Shown: positions 1 to 8,200 of the stretch, piece by piece
How the letters are laid out: each line of letters starts with the position of its first letter
How positions within the stretch are numbered: position 1 is the stretch's first letter
Assembly (NCBI GenBank): GCA_937929945.1
Contig: CALFUK010000167.1
Coordinates: 1-56,432, forward strand
DNA length: 56,432 nt
Source: an uncultured Saprospiraceae bacterium
Lineage (GTDB): Bacteria; Bacteroidota; Bacteroidia; Chitinophagales; Saprospiraceae
Reading direction: 5' to 3'
Position numbers and translations under genes: made by a program
The notes under the pieces: generated by a model
Told to the model about the DNA's origin: nothing
Database searches by the model: none
Seen by the model: only the letters and a program-made list of their open reading frames with translations

Positions 1-1607
1 CTGCTTAGACAGGCGCCATCAGTCACGTATACATTCTGACACAGGTGCAGCCGACAGTAGGCATCAGTCATCGATGTTTTAGGATGTAGCCCCATTCTCA
101 CACCGCCGACAACGTGAATGTCTAAGCCTGGCGCCTGGCCACTATCATGGGTGACGATCTCTTCACAGCCAGCTTCCGTGAGCATCGCTGTGCCCTGCTC
201 GTGGAAGTCTTGCAGCATCAGCTCATCATTGTCATCATAGCCGATGGATGTCACTAAGAGCGGCATGCCCCAGGCATCTGTGGCGGTGTCACTGAGTCTG
301 ATGTGATTCTCTGCTTTTGGTATTGTCTCTCCCTGCATCATCATGTAGATGGACCACGGTCCTGGTGTTGAGAGTTTTTCCTTGTACGCCGCTCCGTACT
401 GATCATCTTCTACCTGTCGGCTCCAACCTTGCCGACTCGCGGTAAAGAAGCTCATATATCCACCTTTAAAAGGCGCGTCTTGTTGATACACATTACGGAA
501 GTTAGGTATCATGATGGATGTAGGGCGTCTGCCATAGTAGTATGAGTCCATGTGGTCGTAGCGCATGGCAGTCACTGATCCTCTATAATTATGAAATGCC
601 ATATACCGACCTAGTATATCATGATCATTACCAAGTCCTTTGGGAAAACGCTGGCTGGTAGAATTCATCAAGATAAGATTGGAATTTAAAGAGCCTGCGT
701 TGACGAATATGATATCAGCAAGATACTCAGTCTCTTCTTTTGATATGCGATCTATCACACGGACGCCGACTGCTTGTTTGGTCTGGTCATCGTAGATAAT
801 GGAGTGGACCACGGCGTCTGTCTTCAGCGTCAGATGGCCCGTTTTCTCAGCCCAAGGTATCGTGCTGGAATTAGAGCTGAAGTAGCCTCCATAAGGACAG
901 CCACGATAGCATAAATTACGAGCTTGACATTTGCCTCTGCCTTGATCCGTATGCACTGGCTGAGGCTCGGTCAGGTGAGCGCACCTGCCGATCACGGCAT
1001 GTCGGTCCTTGTATTTTTGATTGATCGATGTGGCTATTGCAGCTTCTACTTCATTCATCTGCCAGGCGGGAAGGAACTCTCCATCGGGTAGGGTCTCCAG
1101 TCCATTTTTTTCTCCGCTGATGCCGACGAAAGCTTCCACATAGCTGTACCAAGGAGCCAGATCTTGATAGCTGATCGGCCACTTGATGGAGTATTGATCC
1201 CGGTGTGGATTTTCAAATTCGAATCGACTCCAGCGCTGGGTCTGTCTGGCCCAGATGAGTGACTTACCGCCCAATTGGTAGCCTCTGATCCAGTCAAAGG
1301 GTTTTTCCTGGATGTAAGGGTGCTCATCGTCTTTGACAAAGAAGTGCGCTGTAGCATCATCGAAAGCATAGCACCGAGAAGCGATGGGGTTAGCAGCCTC
1401 TACGGATGCAGGCAGGTGTCCGCGGTAATCAAAATCCCACGGATCAGTGGTGGCTGTCGGGTAGTCTGCGATGTGCCTGACGTCGCGACCTCGCTCCAGT
1501 ACCAAGGTCTTCAGCCCTTGTTCACAGAGCTCTTTCGCAGCCCAGCCACCGCTGATACCAGAACCGATGACGATAGCATCATATCTTGTTTTGTCAGTGT
1601 CAGTCAT
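1..1607 (-). CDS. GMC-family FAD oxidoreductase, C-terminus cut by window edge
   Basis: This flavoprotein probably oxidises an alcohol or sugar hydroxyl in the periplasm, like the large subunit of gluconate or sorbitol dehydrogenases. The ATG at 1607 opens a frame with no stop down to base 1 (535 codons). Residues 12-21 carry a Rossmann FAD site (IVIGSGISGG). A cluster KCQARNLCYRGCPYGG lies mid-protein, and the end reads HVVGGVRMG and then VTDGACLS, the usual GMC_oxred_C signature, so only about 30 residues are missing. It starts 24 bases after the stop of the subunit-3-like gene, so the two are probably co-transcribed and may form one enzyme. The protein has no signal peptide of its own; export together with the Tat-like partner is an inference. 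The substrate is unknown. Confidence 0.9.
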   Translation of the reverse strand, partial: MTDTDKTRYDAIVIGSGISGGWAAKELCEQGLKTLVLERGRDVRHIADYPTATTDPWDFDYRGHLPASVEAANPIASRCYAFDDATAHFFVKDDEHPYIQEKPFDWIRGYQLGGKSLIWARQTQRWSRFEFENPHRDQYSIKWPISYQDLAPWYSYVEAFVGISGEKNGLETLPDGEFLPAWQMNEVEAAIATSINQKYKDRHAVIGRCAHLTEPQPVHTDQGRGKCQARNLCYRGCPYGGYFSSNSSTIPWAEKTGHLTLKTDAVVHSIIYDDQTKQAVGVRVIDRISKEETEYLADIIFVNAGSLNSNLILMNSTSQRFPKGLGNDHDILGRYMAFHNYRGSVTAMRYDHMDSYYYGRRPTSIMIPNFRNVYQQDAPFKGGYMSFFTASRQGWSRQVEDDQYGAAYKEKLSTPGPWSIYMMMQGETIPKAENHIRLSDTATDAWGMPLLVTSIGYDDNDELMLQDFHEQGTAMLTEAGCEEIVTHDSGQAPGLDIHVVGGVRMGLHPKTSMTDAYCRLHLCQNVYVTDGACLS

Positions 1608-1631
1608 ATCTTTTTCAATTTATGATCGTGA

Positions 1632-2177
1632 TTAGCCCAGCGCCCATGCTTTATCCCCTTTTTGATACATGATGTTCCCGTCATAGCGCTGCGGCACTGG
1701 CAGATAGGCGAGTGCCTTGGTCATTCCTTCTTGTGATGTGAAGTAGCTGAAGAGAATCATTGACTTTACTTTTTGGTAGTGATTAGCTGCTGTTTTTGGC
1801 TGAGCTTCAAAGTGATCCAAGACTTGAGCTTTTTCCTGATGTGTGAGAGTATGAAAGGCATTCTGATATTTTTGATTTGTATATTCTGCGCAGGTTGCGA
1901 TGAACCCAATGATTTTTTCCTGGTTTTGCGCCGTGAGGCAATGAGATACATAGGCGTCCAAGTACTGTGCGACCTTGGCATCTGCGGCTCCTGGCGAGCC
2001 ATCGGTTCGAGGAAGGATGAATTCTGACAAGGCCTCTATCAGCTTGAATTGAGCATCATGGAAAAATGTTAATTCGTAACTGTCGGAAGCGCAGCTCATG
2101 AATAGGTTGCTGGATAATACACTGGCTCCACTCACAAGCGCTGCGTTTCTTATGAGGTCTCGTCTATTCATCATCAT
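1632..2177 (-). CDS. Gluconate 2-dehydrogenase subunit 3-like protein
   Basis: This 181-residue protein belongs to the gluconate 2-dehydrogenase subunit 3 family, small exported partners of membrane-bound GMC dehydrogenases. Residues 4-9 are NRRDLI, followed by a hydrophobic stretch ending in FMSC, which fits a twin-arginine-type signal with a lipobox. The body is mostly helical and has EFILPRTDGSPGAADAKV, typical of the family, where metal/partner contacts are expected. The first 14 bases overlap the end of the upstream FAD oxidoreductase gene and the GMC gene follows after 24 bases, so the three form an operon. The likely role is to carry the GMC subunit across the membrane and stabilise it; this is inferred from the family, not shown here. 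Confidence 0.85.
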   Translation of the reverse strand: MMMNRRDLIRNAALVSGASVLSSNLFMSCASDSYELTFFHDAQFKLIEALSEFILPRTDGSPGAADAKVAQYLDAYVSHCLTAQNQEKIIGFIATCAEYTNQKYQNAFHTLTHQEKAQVLDHFEAQPKTAANHYQKVKSMILFSYFTSQEGMTKALAYLPVPQRYDGNIMYQKGDKAWALG

Positions 2178-4026
2178 ATGTGGTGTTTATAAATTGGCCG
2201 CTGGCATCAATAGCCTTTAAGCTGAATAGATCAATGCCCTCAATCAACGCTGCTGCGAATTCTGCTCTGGTGACTGGCAGATTATAAGGGATGATCTTAG
2301 TGGCTTGGTGCTGACAGTCTTGATCAAAGAGCTGACATGCATACTGGATGATGTCTTCCACTTGAGACTGGCTCAGGTATTTTCCCAGTAGTTCAAGGTC
2401 TGCAAAGCCTTGATCAAAGGTCAGCAGGTCATGGTATAGCACTTCTATCTCGACGAGACTGTCGGGGTCAAACCAAGTTTGATTCGCCCATTGGTATGGC
2501 AGGGGGCGCCCCTTGAGGATACCTGTGGCTCCGACTTTCTGGACAGCTGCAAAATAAGGCTGTGTAGGTTTCACATCTAAGTAGGGCATGAGATAGCCTT
2601 TTGCTTTCAGTAATTCTGCTTGCACCTGTCTGACATTCAGTTCGCTTGGTGATTTGTCTTGCTCAGCCGCCATCGAAGCGATGAGGCCTGCTGCTTGACC
2701 GAGCTGGATGATCACTGGCTGCAGTCTGGATGAGCCATTGACGATGTTAGTGACAGACATAGCTTTATCAGCGATAAGTAGGTCATCAGTCTCCTTCGGT
2801 ATGATGGACCCCATCGGAATCGAGAATGAGGGTACAGAGGGAAAGTCTATTTCTGGTGCGTCAGGATATTCAGCGTGATGATGATCTATGGGGTAGTCAC
2901 CCACAGCGATGCCAGCACGGTAGAGCTCGTGTTCAAAAGGATCAGTCAGGTGATTGACTTGGAGCTGTGTGAGCCCTATGATGCGCCTGCCTTCTCTGTG
3001 GTACGGCATATAGGGCAGGCGGTCATCTGTATCGTATTCGTCGTCAGCCAGTCCGAGGTTGGCATAGCCCAGTTCAGTCTGGATGTAGTAGACGAATCTA
3101 AGTGTCTTCGCTTTTGCCTTTTGGTATTCTGCAGCTCTCTCTTCTCGATTCATCTCTACGACATTGCTGTAGTAGTCATTGCCATGCTTAGGCCAGTTGA
3201 TCATGTATTTATCGCGAGGGAGCTTACCGTAGCTGAGCATCTTGTCGCATGCGTGCGCTGAGCTGTCATCACAGTCGTGCTGACAGGCACAGCGAAATTC
3301 TGAAGGGTCATAGTCCGATGGTCTATCGATGGTCTTGTCAGCATCTGGTCCATAGTCTTTGAGGATCGCAGCGTAGGTCAGGTCCTGTATGATCTTATTA
3401 GAGGTCATGGGTGCCATGGATTCCTGCGTGTCTGACTGTGCGTCCATGCCGAGATCATAGTCAGCACCTACGGCTGCAGCTATGTCACCCAAGTCGGTAC
3501 CATCGATGAGCATCTTAGCTCGAATGGTAGTTTCTTTTGCTGGAATTGAGATGGTCCATAATTCTTCTTGCGTTATTGTACCCCAAGTGGTCTCTGTCCA
3601 AATGGATAATTGTGATTCTTTTTTCGCTAAGTATTGCCAGTATTGTTCTCCAATATGCGGCTCATACATGGTGTTGCTCACCCAGCCTGTATAGAGACTA
3701 TCAGCACCACCATAATGGGCTCGGAGCAAGCCTCGCCATTCTGCCCACAGCCCAGCATCCAGCTGATGATTGCCGTCAGTCGCTGACACACCAGCTGAGG
3801 TCAGCATGCCGCCCAGCCAGGGTAGAGGGCTGACTAGCAGTGTGTTGGCTCCGCTTCTGGCGGATTGGATAGCGGCAGCAATGGCACCGGTGCCTTCTCC
3901 TAAGACGATGACATCATAAGCCTCATTTTCGCTTGATGACTGACATGATGTAGTCATGCTTAGACATACCAGGATCAGTGGTAGGGTTTTGAGTATTCTT
4001 ATGATGGTTATGATTAGCATTTGCAT
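2164..4026 (-). CDS. FAD-dependent oxidoreductase lipoprotein with SLH-like C-terminus
   Basis: A 620-residue exported flavoprotein of the FAD_oxidored type (the family sometimes labelled 'xanthan lyase'). A signal peptide ends in TTSC at about residue 28, so it is a lipoprotein. The FAD-binding Rossmann motif follows at about 38-50 (VIVLGEGTGAIAAA), with PLPWLGGMLTSAGVSATDGN and LIDGTDLGDIAAAVGADYDLG further on, all conserved in this family. Residues 491-620 no longer look like oxidoreductase: FAAVQKVGATGILKG, FDPDSLVEIEVL and PVTRAEFAAALIEG resemble S-layer-homology repeats. It is the first gene of the operon with the subunit-3-like and GMC genes. Substrate unknown; a sugar or sugar-derived polymer is a guess from the neighbouring glycan genes. 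Confidence 0.85.
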   Translation of the reverse strand: MQMLIITIIRILKTLPLILVCLSMTTSCQSSSENEAYDVIVLGEGTGAIAAAIQSARSGANTLLVSPLPWLGGMLTSAGVSATDGNHQLDAGLWAEWRGLLRAHYGGADSLYTGWVSNTMYEPHIGEQYWQYLAKKESQLSIWTETTWGTITQEELWTISIPAKETTIRAKMLIDGTDLGDIAAAVGADYDLGMDAQSDTQESMAPMTSNKIIQDLTYAAILKDYGPDADKTIDRPSDYDPSEFRCACQHDCDDSSAHACDKMLSYGKLPRDKYMINWPKHGNDYYSNVVEMNREERAAEYQKAKAKTLRFVYYIQTELGYANLGLADDEYDTDDRLPYMPYHREGRRIIGLTQLQVNHLTDPFEHELYRAGIAVGDYPIDHHHAEYPDAPEIDFPSVPSFSIPMGSIIPKETDDLLIADKAMSVTNIVNGSSRLQPVIIQLGQAAGLIASMAAEQDKSPSELNVRQVQAELLKAKGYLMPYLDVKPTQPYFAAVQKVGATGILKGRPLPYQWANQTWFDPDSLVEIEVLYHDLLTFDQGFADLELLGKYLSQSQVEDIIQYACQLFDQDCQHQATKIIPYNLPVTRAEFAAALIEGIDLFSLKAIDASGQFINTTYDDE

Positions 4027-4120
4027 CGATCTGGAAGATATAAGTTTTAATCTTGATTAAAATGCCTAAGCAATGATTTTTGTCAATGGTGCAGTACCAC
4101 ATTGATAATGACATATGGCT

Positions 4121-4270
4121 CTCCTGGAGCTCAGGTTTATGATGAATGGTTTTGCTATTAGGATCTTGCTCTTCTGGAGCTAAGGTTTGTGGTGCATGTT
4201 GTTTACAGTTAGATGTTGTACTCCTGGTGCTTCGGACCCCAGTCAATGATTTGTTTCTCAGTTATTGCAG
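4121..4270. repeat. Three degenerate 50-bp tandem repeats
   Basis: Units 4121-4170, 4171-4220 and 4221-4270 share the core CT(C/T)CTGG(A/T)GCT near their starts. Units 1 and 2 also share AGGTTT, TG and ATG positions downstream (about 68% identity by eye). The third unit is diverged after its first 15 bases. The period of 50 is not a multiple of 3, so this is not a coding repeat. Confidence 0.4.
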
Positions 4271-4343
4271 CTACTGAGTTTTGATATTTATGATGATAGC
4301 TTGTCGATGTATTTATATGATGATGACCACGGCGTAGAACATA

Positions 4344-4374
4344 AAAAAGGCAGCTCTATTTGAGCTGCCTTTTT
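4344..4374 (-). terminator. Hairpin terminator of the Kazal-protein gene
   Basis: A perfect 13-bp stem (AAAAAGGCAGCTC at 4344-4356 paired with 4362-4374) has a 5-base loop and A/T runs on both flanks. It lies 37 bases past the stop codon of the minus-strand Kazal-domain gene and can work in both directions. Confidence 0.85.
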
Positions 4375-4410
4375 ATGTTCTGATGCATTTAGCAATGGAG
4401 AATGTATTGC

Positions 4411-7400
4411 TTATTGCACGATGAATTTTCGACTGATGACCTCATTTGGCGTGGACCAGATGAGGATGTATACGCCTGATTCCATATGGCTGATGTCCAT
4501 TGTTTCAGAGGACTGATCGTGTCCAATGTGGCGTTTCATTGATATTAGCTGGCCTACAGAATTCATGATTCTAATAGTGCCCATTTCGCTGGGTATTCCG
4601 CTTAGTTCAATGTGGGAGCTGGCAGGGTTCGGACTGATAGTGAGCTCTGTTTGATGATCATGAAGACTTCGGCTTTCGACCTCAATATTTGCTCTCCATC
4701 CATCGCAGGCTGAGGCGTCAGGTGTGAGTGTATACACTGTCTCATAGGTGCTGGGTATGCAGCGAGAATCAGGATTCGCTCGTCCTGTGGATACGCGCAC
4801 CGTATAGGAGCTCTGGCCTTCAGGATTCACGGTAAATATACCTTGGTCTTCGTCGTATGATACGATGCCGAGCTCAGGTGAGATACTTACATTCCTGACC
4901 AGGGCGCAGGGGCAGGGTAGTCCTTCTCCAAGTGGCCCACAGTCTACCTCTTCGTTAGCTTCATTATTAAATTGGCCTACTACGGGTGCTTGTATCTGGT
5001 ATGCACTGCCTGGACATATAGTGACCCGCTCATTGAAGGTGCTCGATAATGGATCTCCACCGCCAGCGGCTTCATCCCTATCAGAGCAGTTCCATGTTGA
5101 CGTTGGCTCGCTGAGATTATATGTAGTCCTGCAGTCAAATGTGGGACTGTCACCGCAGTAGCGGCTGCCATCTTGATAGTAGAGCACGCCTGAGCCTTCA
5201 TGGCCGATATAGATAAATGCGTAGGAGCCATTATCATAAATTTCGACTGCAGCATCTTCACAGGCCACGCCAGCCAAGGCTCCTGTCAGCCACGGATAAG
5301 TCGTGAATCCTGCAAAGTCGTCAGGCTCATTACCGCCGGCAGTATAGAAATCACTACAAGCAAGAGTCTGCACAGGATTACCGACATCAAATGATGATAA
5401 ACAACTCACGAGCCCGCCATCAGCACAGAGCAGTGTGCCCGCTTCATCATACAAGCTGTTGATGCCATTCGTCTGTACATAGCCATACGCGATACCGTCT
5501 TTCAGGAATAGATCGACGCTTGTGTCTTCGCAGTCTTCAGGGTCAATAATTCTGATAAGCGATTCAAGCAGTGTACTAAAAGTGCTTTCATCTTCTTGGG
5601 CTTCAATGCAGGTGATGATGATCGCCTGGGAGGCAATGGAGCAAGGTGTGTCAAAGTCTGCCACTTCAAAATCAAAGTATACCTGCTGCCCATTCTCATG
5701 GTCAAACTCTACTCCCTCTGCATAGTAAGGATCATAGATCACGCCCTCTGACTCAAGAAAGAAGAACTCGGTGCCATCATCGCATTGATCAAAAAAGATG
5801 GTGCCCGAATTCTGGCGACAATCTAAGAGACCACATTCTCCAGATGTCTCTATTTCGACACCAGCACAGCCAGCTTCGCAGGCATTGCCATAGGTATTTC
5901 CATCGACTCCACACACTGGATCATATTCTGCTGTACAGATGCAGTCGAGTGGACATTCTCCTCCGAGAGCGACGTCCACCCCAGCACAGTTTGCCAGGCA
6001 TTCGTTATCGTAGGTGATACCATCAGTGCCACACACTGGATCATATATCTCTGGGCAAACACAGTTATGGGGACATTCTCCCATATCAGCTATTGCGATG
6101 CCCTCGCAGATAGCCAGGCATTCATTGTCATAGGTGAGACCATCTGTACCGCATACAGGCTGATATACATCTGGACAGTCGCAGGTAGTATCCACTCCAC
6201 AGGCCCAGCTATTGCTGGGTGAACTAAGATTATAGGCTTCGATACAATTAAAGGAGTCATAGTCTTGGCAATAGAATGTCCCATCAGCTAAATACAGTGT
6301 CCCAAAGTCGATCCCTGAGACGTAAATAAAGGTGAGCGAACTACTATTAAATTCTTGGATGGTGACTCCATTACAATCATCAAGACTAATAATCTCATTT
6401 AGAAAAGCGTAAGTCTCGAATAGAGGATCTTGTCGGCTCTCACATTCACCAATGGCTGACACCTCGACTCCGGCACATTCAGCCACACACTGGTTAGAAT
6501 AAGTCTTACCATCTGCGCCACACACAGGGTCGTAGATGTCATCACAGGCACACTCACCTGAGTCTCCACATTCCTCGGCGTCCTTCACTGCAATGGTGTA
6601 GCTGAAGGTGAATGTCTCTGAAATACAAGGCAGATCTGGTGCTCCACCGGTCCTGCTGGTCAGTGTGTATGTGGTCGTTACCTCTGGTGCTACTTGATAA
6701 TATTGATTATCTATCAGGCCAGATACCAGTCCCGTCTTTGGCTCGATGTCCACTGAAAATACGGTTCTGCATGGGCATACAGTCGGAGGAGAACCTTCAG
6801 GACCAGCTGGTCCACAGGCACGATTCACGGCATCTCCAATGGCATACGGTGCTTGTAGATTTGGCAAGGGGTCACCTGGACAAATCGCGGCGAATGGTCT
6901 GACTTCTGCTGTATCGCATACCCAGCTATCGACGACTTGAGTCAGGTCATAGGTTCTGAGGCAGGAAAGATCAGCCGAGTCTGTGCAGTAGAGCTCACCT
7001 GATGCCGTGTATAGCCTATAGGTCTGTGCTGTCCTGATAAAAAGGTAGCGTAGTCCATCTTTGTCATATTCATCTGCACTGGCGTCAGTGCAGTCATCTG
7101 GGTTTACAAGGTCGCTAAGCCAAGGGTATTTATTGAATAGTCCTGATCGGATACTTTCTTCTTCCTGTTCTTCCTGTTCTTCTTGACAACGACTGATCTC
7201 CACTGTGAATACATATTCCAGCGTCCCACAGGAAGAATCTGCATCTCTAAATTTTACTTTGTACCTGGTGGTCTCAGCTGGTGTGGCTAAAAATCCATCG
7301 GCTGTTTTGACCACGGATGCATCTGGTGAAATAATATAATCATCAAATGTGCAGTCTGGTGCTGGAGGCACACCTGGAACACCAGAGTAGTCGGGTCTTT

Positions 7401-7866
7401 CTTTCGGAATGATGAGTTCGACTTCTTGGTCAGTGCAACTGGATATTGAATACCCATCATAAGTACAACCAGTGCTGTAGATTTGTAATCTTTCAGTTGC
7501 CTTTGTCAGATCTATAGCTACGCCTGAGTTGGGGTCACATTGGATCGGTCTGTCGACTCCGTAGTTACAGATTAGCTCACCAGTACAGGTGAAGTAGGCA
7601 CCTCTGAATTCTTCAAATCCGCTGGGTAGAGTTCGACCCTCTGGTGGAATATAGGGGCATAAGTTACGTACTTCATAAAAATACCCCGTCTCTTCACCGA
7701 AGTGCTCAAAGACAACCAGACCCACGTCTGAGTCATCGAATTGACCTGTGATATTATTTATGATATCCTCTTGATTGATCGGTTCGTTGCATTCGATCTG
7801 ATTCTGACTGAATAACAGACCTGAGAGTAACAACAAGCAGACTGAGAGTAAAAATTGTTTATGCAT
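4411..7866 (-). CDS. Secreted multi-Kazal protein with T9SS sorting domain
   Basis: A 1151-residue secreted protein. The ATG at 7866 is chosen because it directly precedes a signal peptide (MHKQFLLSVCLLLLSG...FSQ); an earlier in-frame ATG at 7923 would add 19 poor residues. Four Kazal-type protease-inhibitor domains occur at about 438-475, 561-596, 600-635 and 640-677, each with the pattern Y-(D/Q)-PVCG-x-DG-x-TY-x-N. Interleaved are four copies of an unrecognised ~70-residue module (about 245-317, 485-560, 760-838, 855-929) with conserved Cys and a 'LYxxDGxxYC' core, and two copies of a second module beginning CPG(D/S). The last ~80 residues (SPNPASSHIEL...ISRKFIVQ) are a type A T9SS sorting domain, so it should be exported by T9SS and anchored or released at the surface. 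Likely role: inhibiting foreign or host proteases; inferred from Kazal domains only. Confidence 0.85.
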   Translation of the reverse strand: MHKQFLLSVCLLLLSGLLFSQNQIECNEPINQEDIINNITGQFDDSDVGLVVFEHFGEETGYFYEVRNLCPYIPPEGRTLPSGFEEFRGAYFTCTGELICNYGVDRPIQCDPNSGVAIDLTKATERLQIYSTGCTYDGYSISSCTDQEVELIIPKERPDYSGVPGVPPAPDCTFDDYIISPDASVVKTADGFLATPAETTRYKVKFRDADSSCGTLEYVFTVEISRCQEEQEEQEEESIRSGLFNKYPWLSDLVNPDDCTDASADEYDKDGLRYLFIRTAQTYRLYTASGELYCTDSADLSCLRTYDLTQVVDSWVCDTAEVRPFAAICPGDPLPNLQAPYAIGDAVNRACGPAGPEGSPPTVCPCRTVFSVDIEPKTGLVSGLIDNQYYQVAPEVTTTYTLTSRTGGAPDLPCISETFTFSYTIAVKDAEECGDSGECACDDIYDPVCGADGKTYSNQCVAECAGVEVSAIGECESRQDPLFETYAFLNEIISLDDCNGVTIQEFNSSSLTFIYVSGIDFGTLYLADGTFYCQDYDSFNCIEAYNLSSPSNSWACGVDTTCDCPDVYQPVCGTDGLTYDNECLAICEGIAIADMGECPHNCVCPEIYDPVCGTDGITYDNECLANCAGVDVALGGECPLDCICTAEYDPVCGVDGNTYGNACEAGCAGVEIETSGECGLLDCRQNSGTIFFDQCDDGTEFFFLESEGVIYDPYYAEGVEFDHENGQQVYFDFEVADFDTPCSIASQAIIITCIEAQEDESTFSTLLESLIRIIDPEDCEDTSVDLFLKDGIAYGYVQTNGINSLYDEAGTLLCADGGLVSCLSSFDVGNPVQTLACSDFYTAGGNEPDDFAGFTTYPWLTGALAGVACEDAAVEIYDNGSYAFIYIGHEGSGVLYYQDGSRYCGDSPTFDCRTTYNLSEPTSTWNCSDRDEAAGGGDPLSSTFNERVTICPGSAYQIQAPVVGQFNNEANEEVDCGPLGEGLPCPCALVRNVSISPELGIVSYDEDQGIFTVNPEGQSSYTVRVSTGRANPDSRCIPSTYETVYTLTPDASACDGWRANIEVESRSLHDHQTELTISPNPASSHIELSGIPSEMGTIRIMNSVGQLISMKRHIGHDQSSETMDISHMESGVYILIWSTPNEVISRKFIVQ

Positions 7867-8200
7867 GCGGATTGGATTTATTTTATTAATAGTCTCACAT
7901 AGTATAGACGGTTGAAAAATCACTTCGGTTGGGTTGTTTCAAAATTAGTCAGCCTGAATTTAATTTTAATCGTTGCGATCAGTATTTATCGCGAAATAAA
8001 AGTGAAAAGGCTGGATACCAATGAGTTGTGAGTCGTTTTGGGCGCTCTAAACTTATTGTAGATTAATTTTTTGTATTCAGCACTCGGGATTTGATTTTTA
8101 ATCAAGGAGGAGCACGCACATACAGAGCTCATAATTTTTTATATCTTTTGATTGCTTTCAGATTAAAGCAACTTGTCGAATCATTCTTAAGTCGACTTTT
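7867..8200. other. Divergent intergenic region
   Basis: This 334-base AT-rich stretch separates the minus-strand Kazal gene from the plus-strand cytochrome/sulfatase run and must hold promoters for both. On the minus strand TAATTTTG (7947 down to 7940) fits the Bacteroidota -7 box TAnnTTTG, but no TTTG lies at the right distance upstream, so I list it only here. No clear box was found for the plus strand. Confidence 0.4.

Larger units (their letters stand above)
4027..4410. other. Gene-free spacer with 50-base-period degenerate repeats
   Basis: No credible gene lies here. The segment upstream of the FAD oxidoreductase start should hold its promoter, but I could not find a convincing TAnnTTTG box. 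Three related units start at 4121, 4171 and 4221, each beginning CTCCTGGAGCT or a close variant; the first two agree at about 34 of 50 positions, the third only in its first 15 or so. A strong hairpin terminator occupies 4344-4374. Confidence 0.5.

Noticed and set aside
3923-4246. Minus-strand frame ahead of the FAD oxidoreductase
   Set aside because: It overlaps the start of the real gene in another frame, has a His/Asn/Thr-rich random composition, and covers the degenerate repeats.
5646-6017. Plus-strand frame opposite the Kazal domains
   Set aside because: It is rich in His, Arg and Leu and mirrors the repeated Cys/Gly codons of the real minus-strand gene.
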